DNA from: Marinifilum fragile JCM 15579
GTDB taxonomy: Bacteria > Bacteroidota > Bacteroidia > Bacteroidales > Marinifilaceae
NCBI RefSeq assembly: GCF_001310955.1
Contig: NZ_BAZX01000032.1
Coordinates: 1-47,313 of the forward strand
Direction: 5' to 3'
Length of the DNA: 47,313 bases
Part shown: positions 27,694-36,434 of the stretch, piece after piece
How the letters are laid out: every line of letters begins with the position of its first letter
Numbering within the stretch: the stretch's first letter is position 1
Program-made: the position numbers and the translations under genes
The notes under the pieces: generated by a model
Databases searched by the model: none
What the model saw: only the letters and a program-made list of their open reading frames with translations
Told to the model about the DNA's origin: nothing

Positions 27694-28809
27694 ATGGAAA
27701 ATTTTATTGTTTCAGCTCGAAAATATCGTCCTTCAACCTTCTCAACTGTTGTAGGTCAGGAGTCTATTACCGTTACCTTAAAAAATGCGATCAAAAACAA
27801 TCATTTGGCACATGCCTATTTGTTTTGCGGTCCAAGAGGTGTAGGTAAAACTTCTTGCGCACGTATTTTTGCTAAAACCATAAACTGTTCCAATATTTCT
27901 TCTGATTTTGAAGCTTGTAACGAGTGTGAATCTTGTAAGGCATTTAATGAGAACCGTTCATACAATATTCATGAATTGGATGCAGCTTCGAATAACTCAG
28001 TGGATGATATTCGTACCTTAATAGACCAGGTGAGAATACCTCCGCAAATCGGAAGTTATAGCATATATATAATTGATGAGGTCCACATGTTGTCGGCATC
28101 TGCATTTAATGCTTTCTTGAAAACATTGGAAGAACCACCGGCTCATGCAATTTTTGTATTGGCAACCACCGAAAAGCATAAGATTTTACCAACCATTTTA
28201 TCGCGTTGTCAGATTTTCGATTTTAATCGCATTAAAGTGGAAGATGCAGTGAAGCATCTTAAGAATATTGCAGAAAAAGAATCTGTTAGTATTGACGAAG
28301 AAGCTTTAAATGTAATTGGTCAGAAAGCTGATGGAGCAATGCGTGACGCTCTTTCTATTTTCGATCAGATTGTAAGTTTTTCTGGCAAAGAAATCACTTT
28401 CGAAAATGTGATTCAGAATTTAAATGTACTGGATTACGATTATTACTTCCGTATTGTTGATGCAGCATTGGAAGGAAAGGTTACCGATGTTTTGGTAATG
28501 CTTAATGAGATTTTTGAGAAAGGTTTCGATGGACATCATTTCATTGGAGGATTAAGCGCTCACATTCGTGATGTGTTGGTTGGAAAAGATGAAGCTACCA
28601 TACAATTATTAGAAGTGAGTGAGAGTGTGAAGCAGAAGTATGTCGATCAGTCAAAGAAATGCCCAGTCGATTTCTTGTATGAGGCTCTCATGATACTTAA
28701 CCAATGCGATGTTGGATATAAATCCAGTCAGAATCCACGCTTATTAATCGAGCTTAGCTTAATTCAATTGTCCCAGATAATTGAATCAAAAAAAAAGGAG
28801 CTAGTTTAA
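27694..28809 (+). CDS. dnaX: DNA polymerase III clamp-loader subunit (gamma-length product)
   Basis: The AAA+ clamp-loader ATPase, 371 residues from the ATG at 27694 (MENFIVSARKYRPSTF). An in-frame start at 27646 adds 16 atypical residues. Motifs: Walker A GPRGVGKTSC, the zinc module CSNISSDFEACNECESC, Walker B YIIDEVHMLSASAFNAFLKT, sensor 1 LATTEKHKILPTILSRC and sensor 2 GAMRDALSIFDQ. Domain III follows, ending LSQIIESKKKELV. The frame stops right after an A9 run (28788-28796), at the point where gamma forms end in other bacteria (after domain III). The rest of the tau protein continues in a frame reached by one extra A or a -1 slip (28797-29456). Either slippage makes both forms, or the reference has lost one A. 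Confidence 0.9.
   Translation: MENFIVSARKYRPSTFSTVVGQESITVTLKNAIKNNHLAHAYLFCGPRGVGKTSCARIFAKTINCSNISSDFEACNECESCKAFNENRSYNIHELDAASNNSVDDIRTLIDQVRIPPQIGSYSIYIIDEVHMLSASAFNAFLKTLEEPPAHAIFVLATTEKHKILPTILSRCQIFDFNRIKVEDAVKHLKNIAEKESVSIDEEALNVIGQKADGAMRDALSIFDQIVSFSGKEITFENVIQNLNVLDYDYYFRIVDAALEGKVTDVLVMLNEIFEKGFDGHHFIGGLSAHIRDVLVGKDEATIQLLEVSESVKQKYVDQSKKCPVDFLYEALMILNQCDVGYKSSQNPRLLIELSLIQLSQIIESKKKELV
28788..28796 (+). other. A9 slippery run in dnaX (candidate programmed/transcriptional slippage site)
   Basis: Nine A residues, read TCA AAA AAA AAG GAG in the zero frame, end four codons before a stop. Adding one A by polymerase slippage, or a -1 ribosomal slip, opens a 219-codon extension encoding a normal DnaX C-terminus. 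A9-type runs are the known cause of transcriptional slippage in Thermus dnaX. No clear downstream stem-loop is visible, which favours slippage on the RNA polymerase over a stem-loop-driven ribosomal shift. Confidence 0.55.
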
Positions 28810-29456
28810 AAAAGAATTCCAAGAAATTATTGAGGATTGCCATTGATGGAAGAACTCTTACTGCTACACAAACTGTACAGAAAAGTGGGAGTAAGGTGTC
28901 AACCACTATACAGAACCATGGTAATCCTGTTAAAGCAGATTATAAAACAAGTGTTGATACCGGTGTAGCTAAAAATACCTATACTTCTACGGTATCAATT
29001 AAGCAAGCACTAAGATCTGGTATTCAAAGACCTCAAACTTTAAGCAAACCTAAAGAGATCGGAGCGGAAGTCTCTGATGCAAATGGTGCTTATATGAATG
29101 CTGAGTATAGTAACACTGGAGTTTTTGCGCAACTTAAGGAGTTTGCCAGAATCAAAAATAAGAGTGAAAGGGTAAGATTGGCATTAACCGTAAACCAGCC
29201 TGAGCTTGCCGATAATAAGATTGTTTTGAAGGTAAGTAATCCACTTCAGGAAGACGATATTAAAAGTGTATTGTTGGAATTACAAAATTATTTCAGACGA
29301 ATATATAATAATGATTCAATATCGGTTGAGACAGTAAAGTCAGCAACTACAAAAACCAAAAGGGTGTTTACAGATACCGACAGATATAATTATTTGTGCA
29401 AGAAAAATCCCGCTTTGGCAGTGTTAAAACAAAAATTCTCCCTCGATTTTGAATAG
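28797..29456 (+). CDS. dnaX: DnaX tau-specific C-terminal extension
   Basis: The 219-codon open frame directly after the A9 run. A variable, basic and Thr/Ser-rich linker (KNSKKLLRIAIDGRTLTATQ onward, ~100 residues) is followed by a conserved tail: EFARIKNKSERVRLALTV, IVLKVSNPLQEDDIK, LELQNYFRRIYNN and KKNPALAVLKQKFSLDFE. That tail is typical of Bacteroidota DnaX. In tau this part binds the polymerase core and DnaB. There is no good start codon of its own (a TTG at 28830 is the first possible), so it is almost surely expressed as the end of the upstream protein, giving 587 residues in total. A sequence error in the A-run would be the simple alternative. Confidence 0.8.
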   Translation, partial: GASLKKNSKKLLRIAIDGRTLTATQTVQKSGSKVSTTIQNHGNPVKADYKTSVDTGVAKNTYTSTVSIKQALRSGIQRPQTLSKPKEIGAEVSDANGAYMNAEYSNTGVFAQLKEFARIKNKSERVRLALTVNQPELADNKIVLKVSNPLQEDDIKSVLLELQNYFRRIYNNDSISVETVKSATTKTKRVFTDTDRYNYLCKKNPALAVLKQKFSLDFE

Positions 29457-29496
29457 AAAAGTATAAATAGGTTATATAGCATATGACATTTAGACT

Positions 29497-29532
29497 AAAT
29501 AAGGCTCGTGAACTCATTCATGGGCCTTATTT
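29497..29532 (+). terminator. Terminator after dnaX
   Basis: AAATAAGGC (29497-29505) pairs with GCCTTATTT (29524-29532), with an inner GTGAA/TTCAT helix around a short loop. It lies 40 bp after the dnaX stop. The tail has only a few T residues. Confidence 0.7.
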
Positions 29533-29584
29533 ATAGTTACTTATAATTAAAGAAATAAATCGTTAAAAATTAAGCACTTTTAAA

Positions 29585-29613
29585 TTGGGAATTAAAAAAA
29601 ATATCTATGTTTA
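29585..29613 (+). promoter_or_regulatory. Candidate Bacteroidota-type promoter of icd
   Basis: TTG at 29585-29587 and TATGTTTA at 29606-29613 lie 18 bp apart. They resemble the -33 (TTTG) and -7 (TAnnTTTG) boxes, with one mismatch in each. The predicted start is near 29620, giving a ~80-nt leader. Confidence 0.35.
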
Positions 29614-29671
29614 CCACAAGATTGAATTGTGCTTAATTCTTACGTAAAAGAGTTAAACAGACTATTTTTAA

Positions 29672-31924
<2,253 letters not shown>

Positions 31925-31946
31925 TCATTTTAGATAAATTATATAG

Positions 31947-31977
31947 AAAGGCCTTCCATTTGGAAGGCCTTTTTTTA
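31947..31977 (+). terminator. Terminator after icd
   Basis: AAAGGCCTTCCA (31947-31958) pairs over 12 bp with TGGAAGGCCTTT (31961-31972), followed by more T residues. It is a very strong terminator between the convergent icd and lysR genes and can act on both. Confidence 0.9.
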
Positions 31978-31992
31978 TTTCCTTGATTAAAT

Positions 31993-32832
31993 CTATCCAA
32001 TAAAAAAATCGAGTGCTTTGGATTTGTTGTCCTTTCTCCATACCAAAACGATCTCACGCACAAAATCTGCATCGCAAATTGGAATAAACTTAACACCTTC
32101 AATCTCCTTTTCAGGTCGAGCCAATAATGTTATTCCTAAATCGGAATTAACCAATGATGCAGCAGTTTCATTTGTTTTTGCTGAGAAAACTTTTTCCAAT
32201 TTAATTTGACGCTCATCCAAGGTGGTTTGTACCTCTTTAAACAGTTTACAATTACACCTTTCGATAAATGGCAATTGATGAATTGCCTTTAGTTCCAATT
32301 GTTCTTTATTGGAAAGAAAATGATTTGTAGGAACTGCGATCTCCAACTTTTCTTCGTAAACGAGTTTTTTTTCAAAATCATTTTTATCGATGTGTTCATC
32401 ATCAATGAAAATGGCATCCAACTCTTGCTTTACCAGTTTTCCAACCAAAATATCTTTGGCTGCATCCAGAATCTCCACTTTAATGTGCCCATGTAATTCC
32501 TTAAAAGATTTTAGCATGGGAACAAAAGCATCACTAATGAGATCATCCAATACTCCAATTTTAATTGACTTGACTTCTGAATTTTCAAAATCATTTTCTA
32601 TGGAATTCCATAGAGATAGAAGTTGTTTGGCTTTTGGCAGAAGTGCTTCACCATCTTTTGTAAGGCTCACATTTCGTTTGTCCCTGTGAAATAGTTTGCA
32701 ATCGAAGTGCTCTTCCAACTTTTTAATACCTGCTGAAAAGGTCGATTGCACTACAAACATTTTTTCAGCAGCTTTTGTAAAGCTTTGAGTTTCTGATAAA
32801 ACAACAAAGTATTTAATGAATTGAATATTCAT
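31993..32832 (-). CDS. LysR-family transcriptional regulator
   Basis: A 279-residue LysR-type regulator. The N-terminal winged helix is clear: MNIQFIKYFVVLSETQSFTK, AAEKMFVVQSTFSAGIKKLE, HFDCKLFHRDKRNVSLTKDG. The effector domain begins near residue 90 (SIKIGVLDDLISDAFVPML). A C-x-C pair in PFIERCNCKLFKE could make it redox- or electrophile-responsive, by analogy only. It is transcribed divergently from an MdaB-like quinone reductase with a 130-bp shared control region, the standard layout for a LysR protein regulating its neighbour. Confidence 0.9.
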   Translation of the reverse strand: MNIQFIKYFVVLSETQSFTKAAEKMFVVQSTFSAGIKKLEEHFDCKLFHRDKRNVSLTKDGEALLPKAKQLLSLWNSIENDFENSEVKSIKIGVLDDLISDAFVPMLKSFKELHGHIKVEILDAAKDILVGKLVKQELDAIFIDDEHIDKNDFEKKLVYEEKLEIAVPTNHFLSNKEQLELKAIHQLPFIERCNCKLFKEVQTTLDERQIKLEKVFSAKTNETAASLVNSDLGITLLARPEKEIEGVKFIPICDADFVREIVLVWRKDNKSKALDFFIG

Positions 32833-32833
32833 G

Positions 32834-32848
32834 ATCGTTTATATCGAT
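32834..32848. promoter_or_regulatory. Candidate LysR-type operator (T-N11-A dyad)
   Basis: ATCGTTTATATCGAT is an ATCG-N7-CGAT dyad and contains the T-N11-A pattern typical of LysR binding sites. It lies immediately upstream of the lysR start and ~20 bp from the promoter facing the mdaB-like gene. TATCG recurs at 32854 and 32901. Confidence 0.4.
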
Positions 32849-32869
32849 TAGTCTATCGTTTTTTTCTGT

Positions 32870-32900
32870 TTTGTAAATATATATAAATGATTTTACTTTG
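32870..32900 (+). promoter_or_regulatory. Bacteroidota-type promoter of the mdaB-like operon
   Basis: TTTG at 32870-32873 and TTACTTTG at 32893-32900 are 19 bp apart, matching TTTG-N19-TAnnTTTG with one mismatch. The start should be near 32907, about 55 bases before the gene. Confidence 0.5.
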
Positions 32901-32962
32901 TATCGAAGAATTAGATAAAATGAACTAATAATTCTAATATAACGATATAATAAAAGATTACA

Positions 32963-33532
32963 ATGAAAAAAGTACTATTAATTAACGGACATGAGCCTTA
33001 CGCATTTGCAGAAGGTCGCTTCAATCAAACCATGTTTGACGAGATTGAGAATCAGTTGAAGGACAATTTTGAGATTACCAAAACCATTATTAAAGATGGA
33101 TACAATCCGGAAGAGGAACAAGAAAAGTTCAAGCAAGCAGATGTTATTATTTTCCAGTTTCCGATTTACTGGTTTTCAGTCCCTGCTTTAATGAAAAAGT
33201 ACATTGATGAAGTCTATGCCCATGGTGTCTTCTTTGGAATGGGTGAAGAAGGGAAAAAGTATGGGTACGGAAATGGAATGATGAATGGCAAGAAATACAT
33301 GTTCTCTGTTACTGCGAATTCACCAGAATATTCTTACAACGATGCTGCCGAATTTTTCGAAGGAAAAAGTCTTGATGATTCATTATTCCACATGCACAAA
33401 ACACATGAATTCTGTGGAATGGAAGCCCTGGAGAGTTTCGGAGCTTACAATGTAATTAAAGAACCTCAGCCAGAGCAGGATTTACTTCAATTGAAAGATC
33501 ACATGGCAAAAATAATTGCACAATTAAACTAA
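32963..33532 (+). CDS. mdaB: MdaB-like NAD(P)H quinone oxidoreductase
   Basis: A 189-residue flavodoxin-fold protein of the MdaB/NQO family, which reduces quinones by two electrons with FAD/FMN and NAD(P)H and so avoids semiquinone radicals. Motifs are KVLLINGHEPYAFAEGRFNQ, DVIIFQFPIYWFSVPALMKK, DEVYAHGVFFGMGEEGKK and MNGKKYMFSVTANSPEYSYN. Length is normal. It is cytosolic, with no signal. It lies divergent from a LysR regulator and 57 bp upstream of a TSCPD-domain gene, suggesting an oxidative or electrophile stress operon. Confidence 0.85.
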   Translation: MKKVLLINGHEPYAFAEGRFNQTMFDEIENQLKDNFEITKTIIKDGYNPEEEQEKFKQADVIIFQFPIYWFSVPALMKKYIDEVYAHGVFFGMGEEGKKYGYGNGMMNGKKYMFSVTANSPEYSYNDAAEFFEGKSLDDSLFHMHKTHEFCGMEALESFGAYNVIKEPQPEQDLLQLKDHMAKIIAQLN

Positions 33533-33589
33533 TTGATTTAGGTGGCTTGCCATATCTATGGTGTGGCACGCAAATAAAGCTTGAAACTT

Positions 33590-33868
33590 ATGAAACAATT
33601 AAAGTTTGATGTATCTAAGGAAGATACATGTATGAAAACTTGGGTGTTTGATATTGAAGAAAATGGTGATGAACAAATCATTTGTAATTTAGATATCACA
33701 TTCACACGCCAGGGATGCATGGGACACCCGAAATCGATATCTGCATTGGTTAAAAACAGATCAATCGAGTCTATTGATACCGATTTGTTAGTAGAAACAA
33801 CATGTTCAAGGGGAAAATCTTGTGGTATGATTTTAGGTCAATGTATTTCTCAAATCAGAAATAACTAA
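33590..33868 (+). CDS. TSCPD-domain protein
   Basis: A 92-residue protein from the ATG at 33590 (a TTG at 33581 would add three residues). It matches the TSCPD domain: TFTRQGCMGHPKSISALVKN and CSRGKSCGMILGQCI, with four conserved cysteines likely to bind metal. The same domain occurs at the end of class II ribonucleotide reductases and as small stand-alone proteins of unknown function. Its place 57 bp after the quinone reductase gene suggests cotranscription under the LysR regulator and a redox or metal role; that is inference. Confidence 0.7.
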   Translation: MKQLKFDVSKEDTCMKTWVFDIEENGDEQIICNLDITFTRQGCMGHPKSISALVKNRSIESIDTDLLVETTCSRGKSCGMILGQCISQIRNN

Positions 33869-33977
33869 TAGCATTTCAAAAATATTTTAAATAATATACT
33901 AGCGCTAGCTCTTCTGCAGATAAGAATGATATTAAGTGCTTAGTTGTTGATGTTTAAATGATATGTTAATTGAGGGG

Positions 33978-34000
33978 GGCTTCCGTTTCGGGAGGCCTTT
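33978..34000 (+). terminator. Terminator after the TSCPD gene
   Basis: GGCTTCCG (33978-33985) pairs with CGGGAGGCC (33989-33997), followed by TTT-C-TT. It lies ~110 bp after the TSCPD stop. It is part of a 427-bp gene-free gap (33869-34295) that also holds the hairpin at 34026 and a perfect -7 box TACTTTTG at 34204-34211, probably of the following kinase gene, though no TTTG is seen at -33. Confidence 0.7.
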
Positions 34001-34025
34001 CTTGATTCAAGAAACGCAGAAAGTA

Positions 34026-34053
34026 AAAGGCAGAAAATTCAATTTCTGCCTTT
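34026..34053. terminator. Second hairpin, AAAGGCAGAAA stem
   Basis: AAAGGCAGAAA (34026-34036) pairs perfectly over 11 bp with TTTCTGCCTTT (34043-34053) around 6 nt. It is terminator-like on either strand, and its position behind the first terminator makes it a backup or a structured element. Confidence 0.6.
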
Positions 34054-34295
34054 AGTGTTAAATTAAATATGATGATGAGAGTAGTTTACTCAGCACTTTA
34101 AAAATGATTCACCCAGATATTGTTGGTGTGTTTTATTTTGAACCCTTTCAAGTTTCTTAATTATAAGATTTATCAAAACTTATTTCCAATTCATTCTAAA
34201 TATTACTTTTGTACTCTATTTCTGAAATGGTATCATTTCATATTTGTAAATATTTGCTTATTAGTAAGTTTAGTGCTTATAAAAATCTGTAATTA

Positions 34296-36218
34296 ATGAA
34301 TTTTCGTAACAAATCCATCATCTTTATAGGAGCGGTTATCATTTTGGCATTTGGTGCGGTAGCTTATTTGATTGGGGATAAAATGACCATTACCGCCCGT
34401 AAAATGAGTGTGGATCTGGCTTTATCGAAAGCACAAAATAGTTTTTTGATTGTAAAAAGAGAATTGGATGAAAGCATTTTGCGTACAAAAATGCTAGCCG
34501 AATCGATAGAAGAAACTATCGATATGAATACGAAGGAATCCGCGCTAATTAATAATGCGCTGATCACCAAACTGAAGTTGAGAAACGAAATTAATGCAGT
34601 TTGGTACATTCCTATTGATTCATTAAATAGAAGAAATGATGGGATAGATTCTTCTTTCTACCAATCTGATTTGAATCTAATACACAATCAATTGGCGATT
34701 CAATTTCTGCAAAGTAAAATTGAGAACATATCTGTCCCTTATCAGGGATCCGATGATCGTTTAATAAGTTCTATTCTGGTTGCGGTTGAACGTAGCAATC
34801 GTATTATTGGGGTGTTGGGTGCTGATCTGGATCTGTATCGATTTCAGCAACATTTTTATGATAATGAAGATTTGGGAAGAGCCTATGTAAGTATTATTTC
34901 CGAACAAGGATTCTGTATATCACATCCCGAGGAAAGTTTTATTGGTAAAAGTATTGATCATTTGAATGATGCAGATGGGATACGAGAGGTGTTGGCAAGT
35001 GGTAAAAAAATGCACAACGAAGTTCATTCCCAATTTCTTCAAGTGCCTGTGATTAGGGTATATCAACCTGTTACTATTGGAGAAACCAATACCAATTGGC
35101 TAATTACAGTAAGTGTACCACTTTTCAACGTAAAAGAAACGGTGCAAGCCACACGAAATTCAACCATATTAATTGGATTGGTCCTGGCTCTTTTATTGAT
35201 GGTTTTTCTTTATTTTTCTCAGCGTCGTTGGCTTTATGAATCAACTAAAAGGAGAAGAGCGGAAAGAAGACACATGAACGAGGTAAGTAAATTATCTTCC
35301 ATTATGGAGAGTACCGATCAAATTATGATTTTTTCGGTGGGAAGAGATTACCAGTATACTAGTTTTAATTCGGTGCATAAAGAGGAGGTTCTTAAATCTG
35401 AAAACGAACTTATAAAAGAGGGGAAGAATATTTTGGATGCTTATTATGGTGATTTTCGCATCAAAATGAAAAAGTATCTGGATAGAGCATTGGGAGGAGA
35501 GCATTTCTTGGTAGAATATCAACGTCATGGAATAGATTACCAGCAGATATTCAATGCCATATCCGATTCAGAAGGTAGGGTTGTCGGTGTAGCAAGTTTT
35601 AAACTGGATATCAGTGAAACTTTACAATTGAGAAAAAAAGCACAGGAGGAAGAAGAGGAGAAGGTAAAAGCACAGTTAAAGAATATCAAAAATCAAATTA
35701 ACCCACATTTCTTATTCAATTCCTTAAATTCACTGTATGCCTTGGTTGATGGAGAGCCTAAATTGGCTCGTAAATTTATTGTGAGTTTATCAAAGGTATA
35801 CCGATATCTGTTAGACAGTAATAACAGTAATTTGATTCAATTGAAACAGGAAATGGATTTTATAAAGCAATACGTTTTTTTACAAAGAATACGTTTTGGT
35901 GAAAATTTAATTCTGGAATATGATATCCCTGAGGAAGCAATGCAATATAAACTGCCATCTGTAAGTATTCAATCATTGGTTGAAAATGCCATTAAACACA
36001 ATGTTATTACCAGCGATAAGCCACTAACCATTCGTATAAAGATTACTGATGACAATTGTGTTTTGGTTGAAAACCCTTATCAACCGCGTACCGATTTAAA
36101 TCATTCGCCAGGTACAGGATTAAAGAACCTTGATGCTTTGTATACTTTTTTGGGCGATAGAAAACCATATTATGGCATAGAGCAGAATCATTTTATTGCA
36201 AAGTTGCCTCTGTTTTAG
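34296..36218 (+). CDS. LytS/YehU-type sensor histidine kinase with dCACHE-like sensor and PAS
   Basis: A 640-residue inner-membrane sensor. A transmembrane helix at residues 8-27 (SIIFIGAVIILAFGAVAYLI) precedes a ~260-residue extracytoplasmic domain of double-CACHE type (NAVWYIPIDS, IIGVLGADLDLYRFQ, AYVSIISEQGFCISHPEESF). A second helix follows (ILIGLVLALLLMVFLYF), then a PAS-like region (residues ~330-450) and the His_kinase/HATPase module. The phospho-accepting His is in IKNQINPHFLFNSLNSLYAL, the N box in SLVENAIKHNV and the G box in GTGLKNLDALY. LytS-type kinases pair with LytTR regulators; one lies 8 kb downstream with a protease and a SusC/D pair between. It probably senses a small extracellular ligand such as an amino acid or peptide. 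Confidence 0.9.
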   Translation: MNFRNKSIIFIGAVIILAFGAVAYLIGDKMTITARKMSVDLALSKAQNSFLIVKRELDESILRTKMLAESIEETIDMNTKESALINNALITKLKLRNEINAVWYIPIDSLNRRNDGIDSSFYQSDLNLIHNQLAIQFLQSKIENISVPYQGSDDRLISSILVAVERSNRIIGVLGADLDLYRFQQHFYDNEDLGRAYVSIISEQGFCISHPEESFIGKSIDHLNDADGIREVLASGKKMHNEVHSQFLQVPVIRVYQPVTIGETNTNWLITVSVPLFNVKETVQATRNSTILIGLVLALLLMVFLYFSQRRWLYESTKRRRAERRHMNEVSKLSSIMESTDQIMIFSVGRDYQYTSFNSVHKEEVLKSENELIKEGKNILDAYYGDFRIKMKKYLDRALGGEHFLVEYQRHGIDYQQIFNAISDSEGRVVGVASFKLDISETLQLRKKAQEEEEEKVKAQLKNIKNQINPHFLFNSLNSLYALVDGEPKLARKFIVSLSKVYRYLLDSNNSNLIQLKQEMDFIKQYVFLQRIRFGENLILEYDIPEEAMQYKLPSVSIQSLVENAIKHNVITSDKPLTIRIKITDDNCVLVENPYQPRTDLNHSPGTGLKNLDALYTFLGDRKPYYGIEQNHFIAKLPLF

Positions 36219-36434
36219 CAAAACACTTTATTGCCTGCAATCCATTCACACCATTTTTTTTGTCTTTCACTCCCTAATATTTCTGATTCACTCCTTTCTT
36301 TTTCCTTGTGAGTTTGAAATAATTCATTTTTGTTCCGAATTCTTGCTTTGAGCTGCCATAGCAGTAGCAATAATGAATGCGAAACAACAAATATGAGGAG
36401 ATTGTTTGGATCTCTTTGAAACAAATCATTATAA

